The notes beneath the pieces are model-generated. The model was not told the origin of the DNA, ran no database searches, and saw only the letters and a list, made by a program, of their open reading frames with translations. Shown in pieces: positions 7,884 through 17,928 of a stretch of DNA of 64,000 bases; the first letter of the stretch is position 1; each line of letters opens with the position of its first letter. Position numbers and translations under genes: made by a program. This DNA comes from CAKZNE01 sp963976435. GTDB lineage: Bacteria; Bacteroidota; Bacteroidia; Flavobacteriales; Schleiferiaceae. The stretch covers positions 112,858 to 176,857 of the forward strand of contig CAXBKQ010000004.1 of assembly GCA_963976435.1 (NCBI GenBank), in the 5' to 3' direction.

Positions 7884-9167
7884 ATGAAAAGAATAATCAT
7901 CCTAGTTCTTAGCCTTTCGAGCTTTATTGTTTCTGCTCAAAATGAAAGACTTAGCATTGTTCAATACAACCTTATGTGGTATCGAACCTCTGCACCTTGC
8001 ACTCACAATCAGAGTAATACTGCAAGGGATAGTGAGCTAGAAACAATTTTCAATTTTGCCAATCCAGATATTTTTGTTGTAAATGAAATGGGAGCAAATC
8101 CACAGAATGCCTCCTTCATGAACAGTAGCATTTTTAATAAAAATTCCAATCGTTATCACTACGCTAGTTTTACCAGCAATGGTTCTAGCCTTTCCAACAT
8201 GCTTTTCTATGATTCCTCCAAGGTAGTTTTATTTGGTCAGGATTTTATTGATAAGGACCTTTCCAACAATTCTTTGGTTAGAGGTATCGATGTATATAAA
8301 ATGTATTATAAAGATGCCAAATTCTCCCAAGGTGCAGACACGGTATTCTTTGCCATAATAACTGCGCATTTAAAAGCTGGAAGCACAAATACAGATGCTC
8401 TACAGAGACTTGATGCCACCGAAGCTTTAATGGATTATTTGGATAATCACCTCTCTATTGAAAATGTAATTTTTTGCGGCGATTTCAATGTCAAAACCAA
8501 TAGCGAACCCTCCTTTCAGAAATTAATCAATTATAGTTCAGCCCCTTCCGAAAACTTTTTCGACCCAGTAAATCAACTAGGTGCTTGGGGTTCTAATGCC
8601 AATTTTGCCTCCTACCATACTCAAAGTACCAGAAGTGCATCTAGTGGTTGCCATTCCGGTGGTGGACTAGATGATCGATTTGATTTTATACTGATCTCCG
8701 AGGAAATCAAATTAGGCACCGAGGAAATTCAATATGTTCCGAATTCATACAGCACAATTGGCCAGGATGGAAACCACTATAATCAATCTGTAAATAGTGG
8801 GGCTAATGGCAATGTTCCATCCAATATTGCAGATGCCTTGTATAATTTTAGCGATCACCTTCCGGTAAGATTGCAAATTGACATCAAGAAATCTGATATA
8901 GGTATTCCGGAAAAAAACCTAGAAGGAAGAATAGAATTTAACAATCCTATTCAGGATTTGCTAAAATTAAAATTTGATAAGGAGCTAAGCGAAAATGTAG
9001 AGCTGAAGATTATGAACCTTACAGGAAGAGTTGTTTTTCAAGGGATATTGGAAGCAGGTACTATGGAACAAAGCTACAATACCGAAAACCTTTCCAAAGG
9101 AATTTATTTAATGAGCTTTAGATCCAAATCTGGAGAGCAGATTAGTAAAAAGATAGTTAAAAGATAA
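7884..9167 (+). CDS. Secreted endonuclease/exonuclease/phosphatase (EEP) protein with T9SS type A signal
   Basis: The protein has 427 residues from ATG 7884; a GTG two codons upstream is less likely. A signal peptide (~1-19, ending VSAQ) leads into a DNase I-like EEP fold: Glu in VVNEMGAN (~68), ENVIFCGDFNVKTN (~199), LDDRFDFILIS, and the terminal SDHLPVRL (~323). These are the usual metal-binding and catalytic positions. Residues ~345-427 form a type A T9SS sorting domain (ELKIMNLTGRVVFQG, LSKGIYLMSF, ending KKIVKR). The substrate could be DNA, RNA or a phosphoester; MnuA/ExeM-type DNases are the closest match by layout. It overlaps the next gene by one base. Confidence 0.9.
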   Translation: MKRIIILVLSLSSFIVSAQNERLSIVQYNLMWYRTSAPCTHNQSNTARDSELETIFNFANPDIFVVNEMGANPQNASFMNSSIFNKNSNRYHYASFTSNGSSLSNMLFYDSSKVVLFGQDFIDKDLSNNSLVRGIDVYKMYYKDAKFSQGADTVFFAIITAHLKAGSTNTDALQRLDATEALMDYLDNHLSIENVIFCGDFNVKTNSEPSFQKLINYSSAPSENFFDPVNQLGAWGSNANFASYHTQSTRSASSGCHSGGGLDDRFDFILISEEIKLGTEEIQYVPNSYSTIGQDGNHYNQSVNSGANGNVPSNIADALYNFSDHLPVRLQIDIKKSDIGIPEKNLEGRIEFNNPIQDLLKLKFDKELSENVELKIMNLTGRVVFQGILEAGTMEQSYNTENLSKGIYLMSFRSKSGEQISKKIVKR

Positions 9168-11338
9168 TGCTGAAATATTTTTATTTATTCATCGCCTTTT
9201 TAATCGGTTTCAGCCTTTCCGCACAGGAGAGTTTTGACAGCAAACAAACCACCTCCAGTAATGTTAGACTTACCATTACCAATATTGGAACCTTTGGAAA
9301 TTCATTGGATGGATATAGAGATGGGACAGGAAACCCATCTTGCGAATATCCTGCTGGATCGGGAATAGAGCACCTTTTTGAATCTGGAATTTGGTTAGGT
9401 GGTTTAGAAAATGGTGGAAATGCTGTGGTTTCAACCTCAGCCTACGACAATACAACTGGTTATTCCCCTGGATCTCCTGGTTTTGAAATGACTGCCGAAT
9501 TAGGAGCAAGTCTTATAGAAAGAAGTTCCTTATTTGACAGTAAATTTTTTGATCCTAGAGCAGTTTCACATCAGGATTTTATTGCCTATTTCACCGATAA
9601 AAACACCAGGGTACCTAATGCAAATGGAGATGGACCTTTTATCCAAGATCATACAACACCCATGTTTGTGGATGTAGAAATGCAAGTCTATAATTGGAAT
9701 TTTAACTTCAGTGATTTCATGGTTATTATTAATGTCCAGTGTGTAAACAATGGAGCAAATACCTATGAAGATTTTTACGCGGGCTTATGGGGGAATACGG
9801 TGGTAAGAAATATTAATGTTACCCCAGCAGGATCTGGTGGAGCAGAATTTTACAATAAGGGTGGAAATGGATTTATGGACTCTCTTTCTTTGGCTTACTG
9901 CTATGATGCCCAAGGTGATCTTGGCTTTACTGAAAGTTATATTGGACAAAGATTTTTAGGAGCACAGGATAAAAATGGCTTTCATCATCCAAAACTGGAC
10001 TCTACCTTTAATACACAAACCCAACAATGGGAATTAGATAATTTCAATTTAGTTTATAATGCCTGGACCTTTAATGGTACAGCAGATCCTATTTACTTTT
10101 TTCCTACTACAGAACAAGCGCGATATTCAAAAATGATTAGCGGTCTAAATCAACTACCTTGTTGGATAGACCCAAGCAGTTCGGCATGTTCTGGAAATAG
10201 AGATATTCAAGCAGAGATAAATGCAGCAGGAAATCGTTCCGACCTACTTTCTGCGGGGCCTTTTGCAGATTTTGCACCAGGCGATACTATAAGTTTTGCA
10301 TTTGCCTATGTTTTAGCTCGTAAAAATGACGATGGTAATCCCAATGCCGCCAACACTTATGAGCAAAGACTAAATTTAATGAATAATGCCACATGGGCAC
10401 AGCAGGCTTTTAATGGTGAAGACCAAAATTTTAATGGGATTTTAGACACAAATGAGGATTCTAATGGCGATGGTATTTTAACTCGATATATTTTACCTAC
10501 TCCGCCATCTGTACCTATTACAAGAGTAATTCCGGGAGATAATACTATTGATATTTATTGGGCGGATAATTCCAGAAATACTATAGACCCCATCAGCAAT
10601 GAAAAGGATTTTGAAGGTTATAGAGTTTACCTTTCCAAACTTGGTTTTGATGTTGAAGGCGTTCAAGATTTAGCACAAAGTTTTAATTTGATATCAGAAT
10701 ATGATATTAAGGCAAATGGCTTTTTTAAAGAAACGGGTTTTGATTCTGTTCGATTGGCTAGTCCAAAATATTTTGAAGGTGATACAAACGCCTATTTATA
10801 TAAATACAGTATTGGCAACATCCCAAATGGATGGCAGTATGCTGTTGCCGTAACCGCTTTTGACAGGGGAAATCCTGAGTCTAATTTAGAACCATTGGAA
10901 TCTAGTTTTTTGGCCAATAATTTTAGAGTATTTGCAGGAACGGCCATAAACGAAGACTTGAAGGAAAACGCGCCCTTTGCCTATCCAAATCCATATTATT
11001 ATGGAGCTGCATGGGAAGGACTTTCCAATTTTCAGGAAGAAAGCCGAAAAATGATTTTTGCAAATTTACCTGCTAGATGTAAAATTCGAATATTTACAGT
11101 TGCAGGAGATTTTATAGACGAGATCCATCACGACCAGGATTATAATGGTGATGATATAAGATGGTTTAAAACATTTGGTGCTGAGGATGCTGATGAAAAC
11201 AGATTTTCAGGCGGGGAACACGCTTGGGATCTTTTATCATTGGACAGCCAAATCATCAGCAGAGGACTTTATATGTTTTCTGTAGAAGACCTTGACAGTG
11301 GCGAAAAATCCATTGGAAAGTTTGTAATAATTAAATAG
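9167..11338 (+). CDS. Large secreted surface protein with FN3-like domain and C-terminal sorting-like domain
   Basis: The 723-residue protein has a signal peptide (~1-20, LIGFSLSAQE). No named family is recognised for ~20-480. An acidic DQNFNGILDTNEDSNGDG stretch (~420-440) looks like a calcium-binding EF-hand/dockerin-like loop. A fibronectin-III-like module follows (~455-590: NTIDIYWADNS, GYRVYLSKLG, YAVAVTAFDRG). The C-terminus (FAYPNPYYYGAAW, then CKIRIFTVAGDFIDEI and GLYMFSVEDLDSGEKSIGKF) resembles a FlgD/T9SS type A-like sorting domain. The start overlaps the EEP stop as TAATG, so the two are translationally coupled. Extracellular location is inferred. Confidence 0.8.
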   Translation: MLKYFYLFIAFLIGFSLSAQESFDSKQTTSSNVRLTITNIGTFGNSLDGYRDGTGNPSCEYPAGSGIEHLFESGIWLGGLENGGNAVVSTSAYDNTTGYSPGSPGFEMTAELGASLIERSSLFDSKFFDPRAVSHQDFIAYFTDKNTRVPNANGDGPFIQDHTTPMFVDVEMQVYNWNFNFSDFMVIINVQCVNNGANTYEDFYAGLWGNTVVRNINVTPAGSGGAEFYNKGGNGFMDSLSLAYCYDAQGDLGFTESYIGQRFLGAQDKNGFHHPKLDSTFNTQTQQWELDNFNLVYNAWTFNGTADPIYFFPTTEQARYSKMISGLNQLPCWIDPSSSACSGNRDIQAEINAAGNRSDLLSAGPFADFAPGDTISFAFAYVLARKNDDGNPNAANTYEQRLNLMNNATWAQQAFNGEDQNFNGILDTNEDSNGDGILTRYILPTPPSVPITRVIPGDNTIDIYWADNSRNTIDPISNEKDFEGYRVYLSKLGFDVEGVQDLAQSFNLISEYDIKANGFFKETGFDSVRLASPKYFEGDTNAYLYKYSIGNIPNGWQYAVAVTAFDRGNPESNLEPLESSFLANNFRVFAGTAINEDLKENAPFAYPNPYYYGAAWEGLSNFQEESRKMIFANLPARCKIRIFTVAGDFIDEIHHDQDYNGDDIRWFKTFGAEDADENRFSGGEHAWDLLSLDSQIISRGLYMFSVEDLDSGEKSIGKFVIIK

Positions 11339-11357
11339 TATAAATTTTAAAACTACC

Positions 11358-13586
11358 ATGAGAAAATTATTATTCTCTGCCATTTTTGCTCTTATAGCAC
11401 TAGGCGCATTTGCCCAATACCCTTTGGTAACCATTTCGCAAATCAATCAGCCAAAAGACTTGGCCAATTGTAACGACACCTCTGTATTTCAAAATGATAC
11501 AGTGAGAATTGTTGCAGTTGTAGTAACTGATGGAGGATTAAGCGAGGTTGCTTCCAGCTCTGTAATTGGAGGTAACAGGCCTTTTATATTCCTTGTTGAT
11601 ACCGCAAATGGAGGAGTACCAGCACCATATAATGGAATCGAAATGATGCCAATATATCAAAATTCTCAAGGCTCTTTCCAACCTCTTGCTTTATCCACCC
11701 AGCTTTTGGCAGGAGACATCATTGAGGTAACTGGAATTATTAGCTCCTTTGGCAATTCCAACCAAATTTCCACCTTGGATGCTAATTCCATTTCTCTTAT
11801 TGGGATTCAAAGTTCTCCAACTTCAATTTCTAAAACGGTAGGTGATTTTAATGATGCTAATAGAGTGAATATTTTATCTACTGGAGAACCATATGAAGGT
11901 TCCTATGTAGAATTCCAAAATGTTACTGTTACCAATGTTATTCCTTTTGGTGGTGGAAGAATAAGTTTTGATGTTGCCGATGCAAATGGCAATACTATGA
12001 ATATTAGCGACCGTTTCTTAGCACAAAGAACTAGTGCTCACACCATCGTAAACCCAAATTCACCAGCTGGACAAGGAAACCAAGGAAGTTTTGTTCCTCC
12101 AGTTCCGGGAACTTTCTACAATACCTTAAGTGGTGTTATTAGACATAGCGGTAATGGTTGTACAGGTGGAACGGGAAGAGGGTATGAGCTTAATCCATTC
12201 TTAGATAGTCACTACGATGTAGGTTTTGCTCCCCCATTTATCGATCAAGTAGATAGAGATCCTGTTGTGCCAAATGATCAGCAAGATGTGGATATTTCTG
12301 CTGTAATTATAGATTCAGATGGTACTGTAGATTCCGTTTTCCTTTATTGGAGTGCAGATCCAGCTGTAGCGCCTAGTAATTTCACAAAAACAGCTATGAC
12401 ATTAGCTATTGGATCTACTGAAGATTATGAAATTACCATCCCAAAACAAGCAGATGGAACCATGGTTAGATATTATATCTATGCAGAAGATGATCAACAA
12501 AATCCTTCCTATTTCCCAAGTACACCATTAAATCAAACTGAACCAAACTTTGACTTCTATACAGTTCGTCAGGATGGATTAACCATCGCCGATGTTCAGT
12601 TTAGCTTAAGTGCTAATGGTGACTCTCCATTTTTAGGAAAGCAGGTAAAAGTAAAAGGAGTGGTAACAGCGTCAACTAAAAATCATGATTTAGGTTATGT
12701 GTATATCCAAGATCCTAGCTTAACAGAATATGCAGGTATTGCATGTATTGGAAATTTTGACCTTGCCAATTTATATAGAAATGAATGGGTAGAAATTACT
12801 GGAGATGTACAAGAAAGTTTTGGTTTCACCCAAATTGCGGTTACCAATGTTACCAGACTTTTTGATCATGATACTATTGAGCCTATTAGCTTAGACCCCT
12901 CTGATAGTATATCGAGAGTAGATGGCACTTGGGAGAAATATGAAAGTATGTTGGTGAAATTTGAAAACCCAGGATCAAAAATTTATATCACTAACGAGGA
13001 TGCTGGATTTGGTGATTATATGGTATCAACAGACCCAAGTTTTAGCGATGGCTTATCTACAAGAGTTTTAGCTGGAAGACAGTCCAACACCTCTGTATCA
13101 TCTTTATGGGTACAATTAGTTACAGATACAATTTATGCTAGCCTTGATGGTACTATGTTCGTTAATCCAGTTACTACTTCAGACACTATGCATATGGATG
13201 CTATTGTTGGCTTGATGTATTACGGTTTTTCCAATTATAGACTATTGCCGAGAGCAAATGATGATATCATTGGTTTAAATGCCACCATAGATATGAATGT
13301 AACACATCCTAGCAATGTTAGCTTAGAGGAAATTCAGTCCAACGCGCAAATTTCAATTTTTCCTAACCCCACCAATTCAAGCTTCTTTATTGAAACAAGC
13401 TCGGAAGATGCATTTAATGCTGTTTTCTTTGATTTGAATGGAAGAAAAATAATGGAAAAAAATAGTCCAAACGGAGATAGAATTAGCATTGACGCTAGTT
13501 TCTTAGCCAATGGAGTTTATATTTTAAAAATAGCCAATTCTGGTGGTGACTTAATTAGCACCCAAAAAGTTATAGTTCGTAAATAA
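11358..13586 (+). CDS. Secreted protein with two OB-fold-like domains and T9SS type A signal
   Basis: The 742-residue protein has signal peptide MRKLLFSAIFALIALGAFAQ. Two OB-fold-like regions can be seen: ~40-290 (NDTVRIVAVVVTDGG ... GDIIEVTGIISSFG) and ~400-640 (LGKQVKVKGVVTASTKN ... EWVEITGDVQESFG). They are similar in layout to the YhcR/DUF5689-type domains that accompany extracellular nucleases. Between them lies an Ig-like module (DGTVDSVFLYWSADP ... MVRYYIYAEDD). Residues ~660-742 are a type A sorting domain (ISIFPNPTNSSFFIET, LNGRKIMEK, ANGVYILKI, QKVIVRK). It follows the previous gene by 19 bp and ends at a terminator-like hairpin. Nucleic-acid binding is inferred from the fold only. 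Confidence 0.82.
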   Translation: MRKLLFSAIFALIALGAFAQYPLVTISQINQPKDLANCNDTSVFQNDTVRIVAVVVTDGGLSEVASSSVIGGNRPFIFLVDTANGGVPAPYNGIEMMPIYQNSQGSFQPLALSTQLLAGDIIEVTGIISSFGNSNQISTLDANSISLIGIQSSPTSISKTVGDFNDANRVNILSTGEPYEGSYVEFQNVTVTNVIPFGGGRISFDVADANGNTMNISDRFLAQRTSAHTIVNPNSPAGQGNQGSFVPPVPGTFYNTLSGVIRHSGNGCTGGTGRGYELNPFLDSHYDVGFAPPFIDQVDRDPVVPNDQQDVDISAVIIDSDGTVDSVFLYWSADPAVAPSNFTKTAMTLAIGSTEDYEITIPKQADGTMVRYYIYAEDDQQNPSYFPSTPLNQTEPNFDFYTVRQDGLTIADVQFSLSANGDSPFLGKQVKVKGVVTASTKNHDLGYVYIQDPSLTEYAGIACIGNFDLANLYRNEWVEITGDVQESFGFTQIAVTNVTRLFDHDTIEPISLDPSDSISRVDGTWEKYESMLVKFENPGSKIYITNEDAGFGDYMVSTDPSFSDGLSTRVLAGRQSNTSVSSLWVQLVTDTIYASLDGTMFVNPVTTSDTMHMDAIVGLMYYGFSNYRLLPRANDDIIGLNATIDMNVTHPSNVSLEEIQSNAQISIFPNPTNSSFFIETSSEDAFNAVFFDLNGRKIMEKNSPNGDRISIDASFLANGVYILKIANSGGDLISTQKVIVRK

Positions 13587-13593
13587 TTGAATA

Positions 13594-13635
13594 AAGCAGC
13601 CTTGGTATGTAAAGCCAAGGCTGCTTATTTATTTT
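13594..13635 (+). terminator. Terminator-like hairpin inside the surface operon
   Basis: A perfect 12-bp stem (AAGCAGCCTTGG / CCAAGGCTGCTT) with a 9-nt loop is followed by TATTTATTTTG. It lies 8 bp after the stop of the OB-like gene and ends 4-5 bp before the next ATG (13640). It could terminate part of the transcripts, stabilise the upstream mRNA, or mask the start region of the lipoprotein gene. Confidence 0.7.
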
Positions 13636-13639
13636 GAAA

Positions 13640-15085
13640 ATGTTGCACAGGTATATACCATTTTTTCTAATTCTTCTTTTCTTGGCATCTTGTCGAAAAG
13701 GAAGTACAAATGCCAACAAAGCTCCAGACACCAAATTATCAGTTAGTGTTATTGATTTATCTGGAGAAAACCGATTAAACTCCAAAGTGAGAATGAGTTG
13801 GTTTGGAACAGATTTGGACGGATTTGTTGAGGGATATGAATTCTCTTTAGACAATCAAAATTGGACCTATACCAGCATACAAGATTCCATATTTATTTTT
13901 CCACTTGAAGCAGGATTAGACACGACGGATATTGATTTTTATGTCCGCTCCATAGACAATGAAGGATTAACCGATCCCAGTCCGGCCTATTTAAGAGTGC
14001 CCCTAAAGAATTCAACACCCGAAGCTTCATTCGATAACGATAGAGGCCCAAAAGACAGTGCTTTTTGCGTGAGCACATTTTATTGGAGCACTAGCGATCC
14101 CGATGGAAATGAAACCATCCAAAAAGTATTTTTAAAATTTAATGATGGCACCTGGACGGAAATAGCCAGAAACCAAAATCTTATTTCTTTCCTTGTGGAT
14201 ACGGCCATAAGCTCTGGTCCTGCAACAGCACAAATTTACTATGGCAGAAATTCAAGCGCTGAAAGCTTTAGCATAGATGGTTTATTGCCAAATGCCGATA
14301 ATACTTTGTATATAAAAAGTGTAGATTTAGCCGGAGCAGAAAGCCCTGTAGATACTTCAAACTCATTTTATTTAAAAAACAAAACTCCAGGCGTAAAAAC
14401 ACTGTGGTTAAATGGACATGTTGCTGCTGTTTCCCAACAATATCGCGGATTTTTAAACAATGCTGGAATTAGCTATGATTTTCTAGATTATGGCTCCAAT
14501 ATGGGGGCTAGCCAACCTATTTATTGGGATCCAACTTTTAAGATTTTGTTGGGGCTTTACGACAATTTGTTTATTAATGCCCCCTCCTCCTTATTCCCCA
14601 ATACGGTTACTGGTGAAAACACTATTCTACTAAATTATATTGGTAGAAGTGTAGAAGAATTTCACAATAATGGTGGGAAAAGCTTTACAACCTGTGCCCT
14701 ACTTGCTAGAAATCCTGAGGACCTTGAAAATGTGGCAGGCCCATTTGCTATTGAAGACACTGAAAATTCTACTGGCTTCACGAGAATTGTTCCAGATAGC
14801 TCCATTTATTCGGTATTGGATACACTAAGATTCCCTCGACTATCTCCACAAACTTTTCAAACTGGAGTTGTACCCATCATTCCCGCTGCTGATTCAGAGG
14901 TTTTTTACAGAAGCCAACTAAGTCCCCTTCAGGGCTGGACCGGCGACAATATCATTGGATCAATACGCCGAGGGTCGAACAATAAAATTAGCCAAGTTTT
15001 TATTGCTGTGGAATTACATAATTATAATCAGTCCTCTGCTTCCATAGAATTACTAATTGGAGAAATATTGAAAAATGAATTTTAA
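13640..15085 (+). CDS. Lipoprotein with two Ig-like domains and an unknown C-terminal alpha/beta domain
   Basis: The protein has 481 residues from ATG 13640 (an upstream TTG lies inside the hairpin tail and is less likely). The lipobox LFLASC puts the lipidated Cys at 18. Residues ~30-130 (VRMSWFGTDLDGFVEGYEFSL ... IDFYVRSIDNEGL) and ~130-245 (FYWSTSDPDGNETIQKVFLKF ... LYIKSVDLAGAE) look like two Ig/FN3-like domains. The last ~235 residues alternate strands and helices (VKTLWLNGH, FLNNAGISYDFLDY, NNGGKSFTTCALLA), reminiscent of a Rossmann/class I amidotransferase-like fold, without a convincing catalytic triad. It overlaps the receptor gene by 11 bp, so it may sit on the receptor as a surface or periplasmic lipoprotein. 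Confidence 0.8.
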   Translation: MLHRYIPFFLILLFLASCRKGSTNANKAPDTKLSVSVIDLSGENRLNSKVRMSWFGTDLDGFVEGYEFSLDNQNWTYTSIQDSIFIFPLEAGLDTTDIDFYVRSIDNEGLTDPSPAYLRVPLKNSTPEASFDNDRGPKDSAFCVSTFYWSTSDPDGNETIQKVFLKFNDGTWTEIARNQNLISFLVDTAISSGPATAQIYYGRNSSAESFSIDGLLPNADNTLYIKSVDLAGAESPVDTSNSFYLKNKTPGVKTLWLNGHVAAVSQQYRGFLNNAGISYDFLDYGSNMGASQPIYWDPTFKILLGLYDNLFINAPSSLFPNTVTGENTILLNYIGRSVEEFHNNGGKSFTTCALLARNPEDLENVAGPFAIEDTENSTGFTRIVPDSSIYSVLDTLRFPRLSPQTFQTGVVPIIPAADSEVFYRSQLSPLQGWTGDNIIGSIRRGSNNKISQVFIAVELHNYNQSSASIELLIGEILKNEF

Positions 15086-17927
15086 ACATCTCCTTTCCCG
15101 TATATTAATTCTGAGTTTTTTGGGTTCGAGCCCGATTTTAGCTCAAGAGGAAAAACCTGCTACCCTAACAGGGAAAATAATTGATGCTGCAGACAATAGC
15201 GGCTTGATTGGTGCCAGTGTACTTTTAGTAGGTACTTATAAAGGTGCATCTACCAATGTTGATGGGGAATTTGTAATAAGTGGTATTAGGCCTGGTGATT
15301 ACCAAATTAAGGTTCAATACTATGGTTATGAAACTAAAATATACAATGGATACAGTTTTGAACCAGGAGAAACTAAAACCTTAAATGTTAGCCTAAAGGC
15401 CCAAACTGAATCTTTAAATGAGGTTGTTATTGTAGGTAAGCCCACTCAAATAAACCTGGAAGATGCCAAATCTGAAGTAAGCATTAAAGCCGAAGACATT
15501 GCTAATATGAATGCCAGGGATGTAAAAGAAGTTTTAGAATTACAAGCTGGTGTGGTAAAAACCCAAGATGGGCTTCAAATTCGTGGAGCTAGAGTTTATG
15601 AAACCGAATATATTGTAGATGGGATTTCTGCTCAAGACCCCTTGGCGGGAACTGGTTTTGGTGTAGATGTATCTAGCAGCTCCATATCCAATATTGATTT
15701 GATAACGGGTGGTGCAGGCGCAGAATATGGTGGAGGCTCATCCGGAGTAATCAATACTCAAATAAAAGAAGGAAGTAAAGAATTCCAAATTTCTGGAAGT
15801 ATCCAAAGAGATTATATCGCTAATAGTGATGTTGCCAGTTCTTTTAATACCGATAGAGGGGAAATAGCCTTAGGTTTTGCCATTCCTATTAAGGATAAAA
15901 GCCTTACTGTATTCACTAGTGCAAGTATGTATTTAACAGATGAATATTTTGGGGCAACCGCCAATCAATTACAAAGCTCTCTCCTCCCTTCAAATTCTGA
16001 TTTATGGGCTCCAAGGCAAACCAACTCTTGGACACATACCCTTAAATTGGGATATAAATTTAAACCGGGCACCAAAATCACACTTACTAATCAACATTCA
16101 CTGAATATTAATCAGAATACAAGGAGTTTACAGATAGTTGGATTTGATGCCATCCTTACCCCAGGTTTTCAATACGACAGGAGTTTAAATTTGGATAATG
16201 CCACAACCTATACTCACCATTCCAACCTTACAGCTCTTAATTTTAATCACTTGATAAACTCCAAATGGGGAGTTTCACTTTCTCTGGGTAGACTATTTAC
16301 CAATTTGAGGGCAGATGCGAATGGGCGTCCTTTTAGGGAAGAGACCGTTGATCAGATTTTGGATGAACAAAATATCACCACCTACCCTGTAGATATTTTT
16401 AATTCCAATAGTCAATTTGGAACCTATTACGTACTTCCAGGTGATGGACTGATTAACAATGGTGGGATAAGCTCAACATGGCATGATCATTATGCAGAAG
16501 AATACACCCTAAATGCCAAGGTTACTTTTGTTCCCAATCAAGTGCATGAGTTTAAGTTTGGAATCCAAAATAAATTTAAAGAATATCAATGGGTAGATGT
16601 TACACGCCCTTGGGTTGGGGCACCCATAAAAATAAATGACAGTGTAAGCACAGCTTCTTTAAGCGTGGGCTCTAGCAACGATATTTGGAAAGTAAATCCT
16701 ATTGAAGGGGGAATTTATGCCCAGGATAAAATTGTATACAAAGGAATTATCGCCACATTAGGAGCAAGACTAAATTATTGGGCACCAGGGAAATTTGCAG
16801 ATAATGCTGTGGAAAACCCAGATGCACCGGTTATAGATCAAATAAGGGAGGATTATAATAATAAAACCTTTGGGCTTTTTGGTTTGAATTGGAAAGCCAG
16901 ACTTTTACCTAAAATAAATGTCTCCTTCCCGGTTACTGAAAACAATGTATTGTATTTCAATTATGGGCATAGCATGAGGCTGCCACATCCTCGATTCCTT
17001 TATGCAGGCTTAGACCCCGTTTATCAAGACAGATCTTTCCTTTCTAGTTTGGGAAATCCAGATCTAGACCCAGAGGTAAATGTGTCCTATGAAATTGGAT
17101 TGAAATCCAAATTAACCAAAGATTTAAGCCTCTCCCTAACGGCCTATAATAACAATCGTTTTGATTATATAGTTTCTAGAAGTGCTATTGTAAAGGATCA
17201 AACAGGAAGGCCGGTAACTAAAACCTTATACATCAATCAGGACTACGCCAAAATTTATGGGGTAGAACTGGGAATTAATTACAGAATTGGAGATTATTTT
17301 AGCACCTTCTCAAATTTCGCCTATCAGGTGGCAAGAGGCAAATCGAATTCAGCTCGAGAAAGCTCATTACAAATTGCCCAAAATGGAGAAATTAGTCTTA
17401 CCTCCGAGCAATTTTTAGCCTTCGACAGACCCTGGAATATCAATCTAGGTTTGATTTTTAATCCAGATAGCACCTTGCCTTTTTTCAATATTAATTTAAC
17501 TGGCTTTAGAGCATTTTTATCCTACCAGTTTACTTCTGGTTACAGATATACACCTCAGGTTCAAACAGGATCAAATGATTTAGGAAGACCACAATACGAG
17601 GTTCAAAACGATCAATATTTACAAGAAACAGCAGATGATTGGCATCGTTTTGATTTAAAATTATCCTATAATTTACAATTGGGATTAAAAAATGGTAAAG
17701 GAGTTTCCCTAAGTATTGAAATTCGAAACCTATTTAACAATCAAAATTCACAAATAATTAATCCTATAACAGGAAGGGCATATGAATATGGCGATGATGT
17801 GCCCAATACCTGGAGAGATCCACGGCCAGAATATAATGGACCACAAGAGAGGGGCACGGATCCTAGAAACCCTGCTCGTTATTTAGCACCACGTCAAGTA
17901 TTATTTGGACTAGCATTTAAATTCTAA
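15075..17927 (+). CDS. TonB-dependent outer-membrane receptor
   Basis: The 950-residue protein has a signal peptide (~1-24, PILAQ). A carboxypeptidase-regulatory-like domain follows (~28-115: LTGKIIDAADNSGLIGASVLL ... GDYQIKVQYYGYE), then a plug (~125-240: LELQAGVVKTQDGLQIRGAR, YIVDGISAQDPL, AEYGGGSSGVINTQ). The rest is a 22-strand-type barrel ending in ARYLAPRQVLFGLAFKF. No SusD partner is encoded nearby; instead the upstream lipoprotein overlaps it by 11 bp and a PorV-like gene follows after one base. The transported substrate is unknown. The nuclease/OB-fold neighbours suggest nucleotide- or phosphate-derived products, which is inference. Confidence 0.95.
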   Translation: MNFKHLLSRILILSFLGSSPILAQEEKPATLTGKIIDAADNSGLIGASVLLVGTYKGASTNVDGEFVISGIRPGDYQIKVQYYGYETKIYNGYSFEPGETKTLNVSLKAQTESLNEVVIVGKPTQINLEDAKSEVSIKAEDIANMNARDVKEVLELQAGVVKTQDGLQIRGARVYETEYIVDGISAQDPLAGTGFGVDVSSSSISNIDLITGGAGAEYGGGSSGVINTQIKEGSKEFQISGSIQRDYIANSDVASSFNTDRGEIALGFAIPIKDKSLTVFTSASMYLTDEYFGATANQLQSSLLPSNSDLWAPRQTNSWTHTLKLGYKFKPGTKITLTNQHSLNINQNTRSLQIVGFDAILTPGFQYDRSLNLDNATTYTHHSNLTALNFNHLINSKWGVSLSLGRLFTNLRADANGRPFREETVDQILDEQNITTYPVDIFNSNSQFGTYYVLPGDGLINNGGISSTWHDHYAEEYTLNAKVTFVPNQVHEFKFGIQNKFKEYQWVDVTRPWVGAPIKINDSVSTASLSVGSSNDIWKVNPIEGGIYAQDKIVYKGIIATLGARLNYWAPGKFADNAVENPDAPVIDQIREDYNNKTFGLFGLNWKARLLPKINVSFPVTENNVLYFNYGHSMRLPHPRFLYAGLDPVYQDRSFLSSLGNPDLDPEVNVSYEIGLKSKLTKDLSLSLTAYNNNRFDYIVSRSAIVKDQTGRPVTKTLYINQDYAKIYGVELGINYRIGDYFSTFSNFAYQVARGKSNSARESSLQIAQNGEISLTSEQFLAFDRPWNINLGLIFNPDSTLPFFNINLTGFRAFLSYQFTSGYRYTPQVQTGSNDLGRPQYEVQNDQYLQETADDWHRFDLKLSYNLQLGLKNGKGVSLSIEIRNLFNNQNSQIINPITGRAYEYGDDVPNTWRDPRPEYNGPQERGTDPRNPARYLAPRQVLFGLAFKF

Positions 17928-17928
17928 G

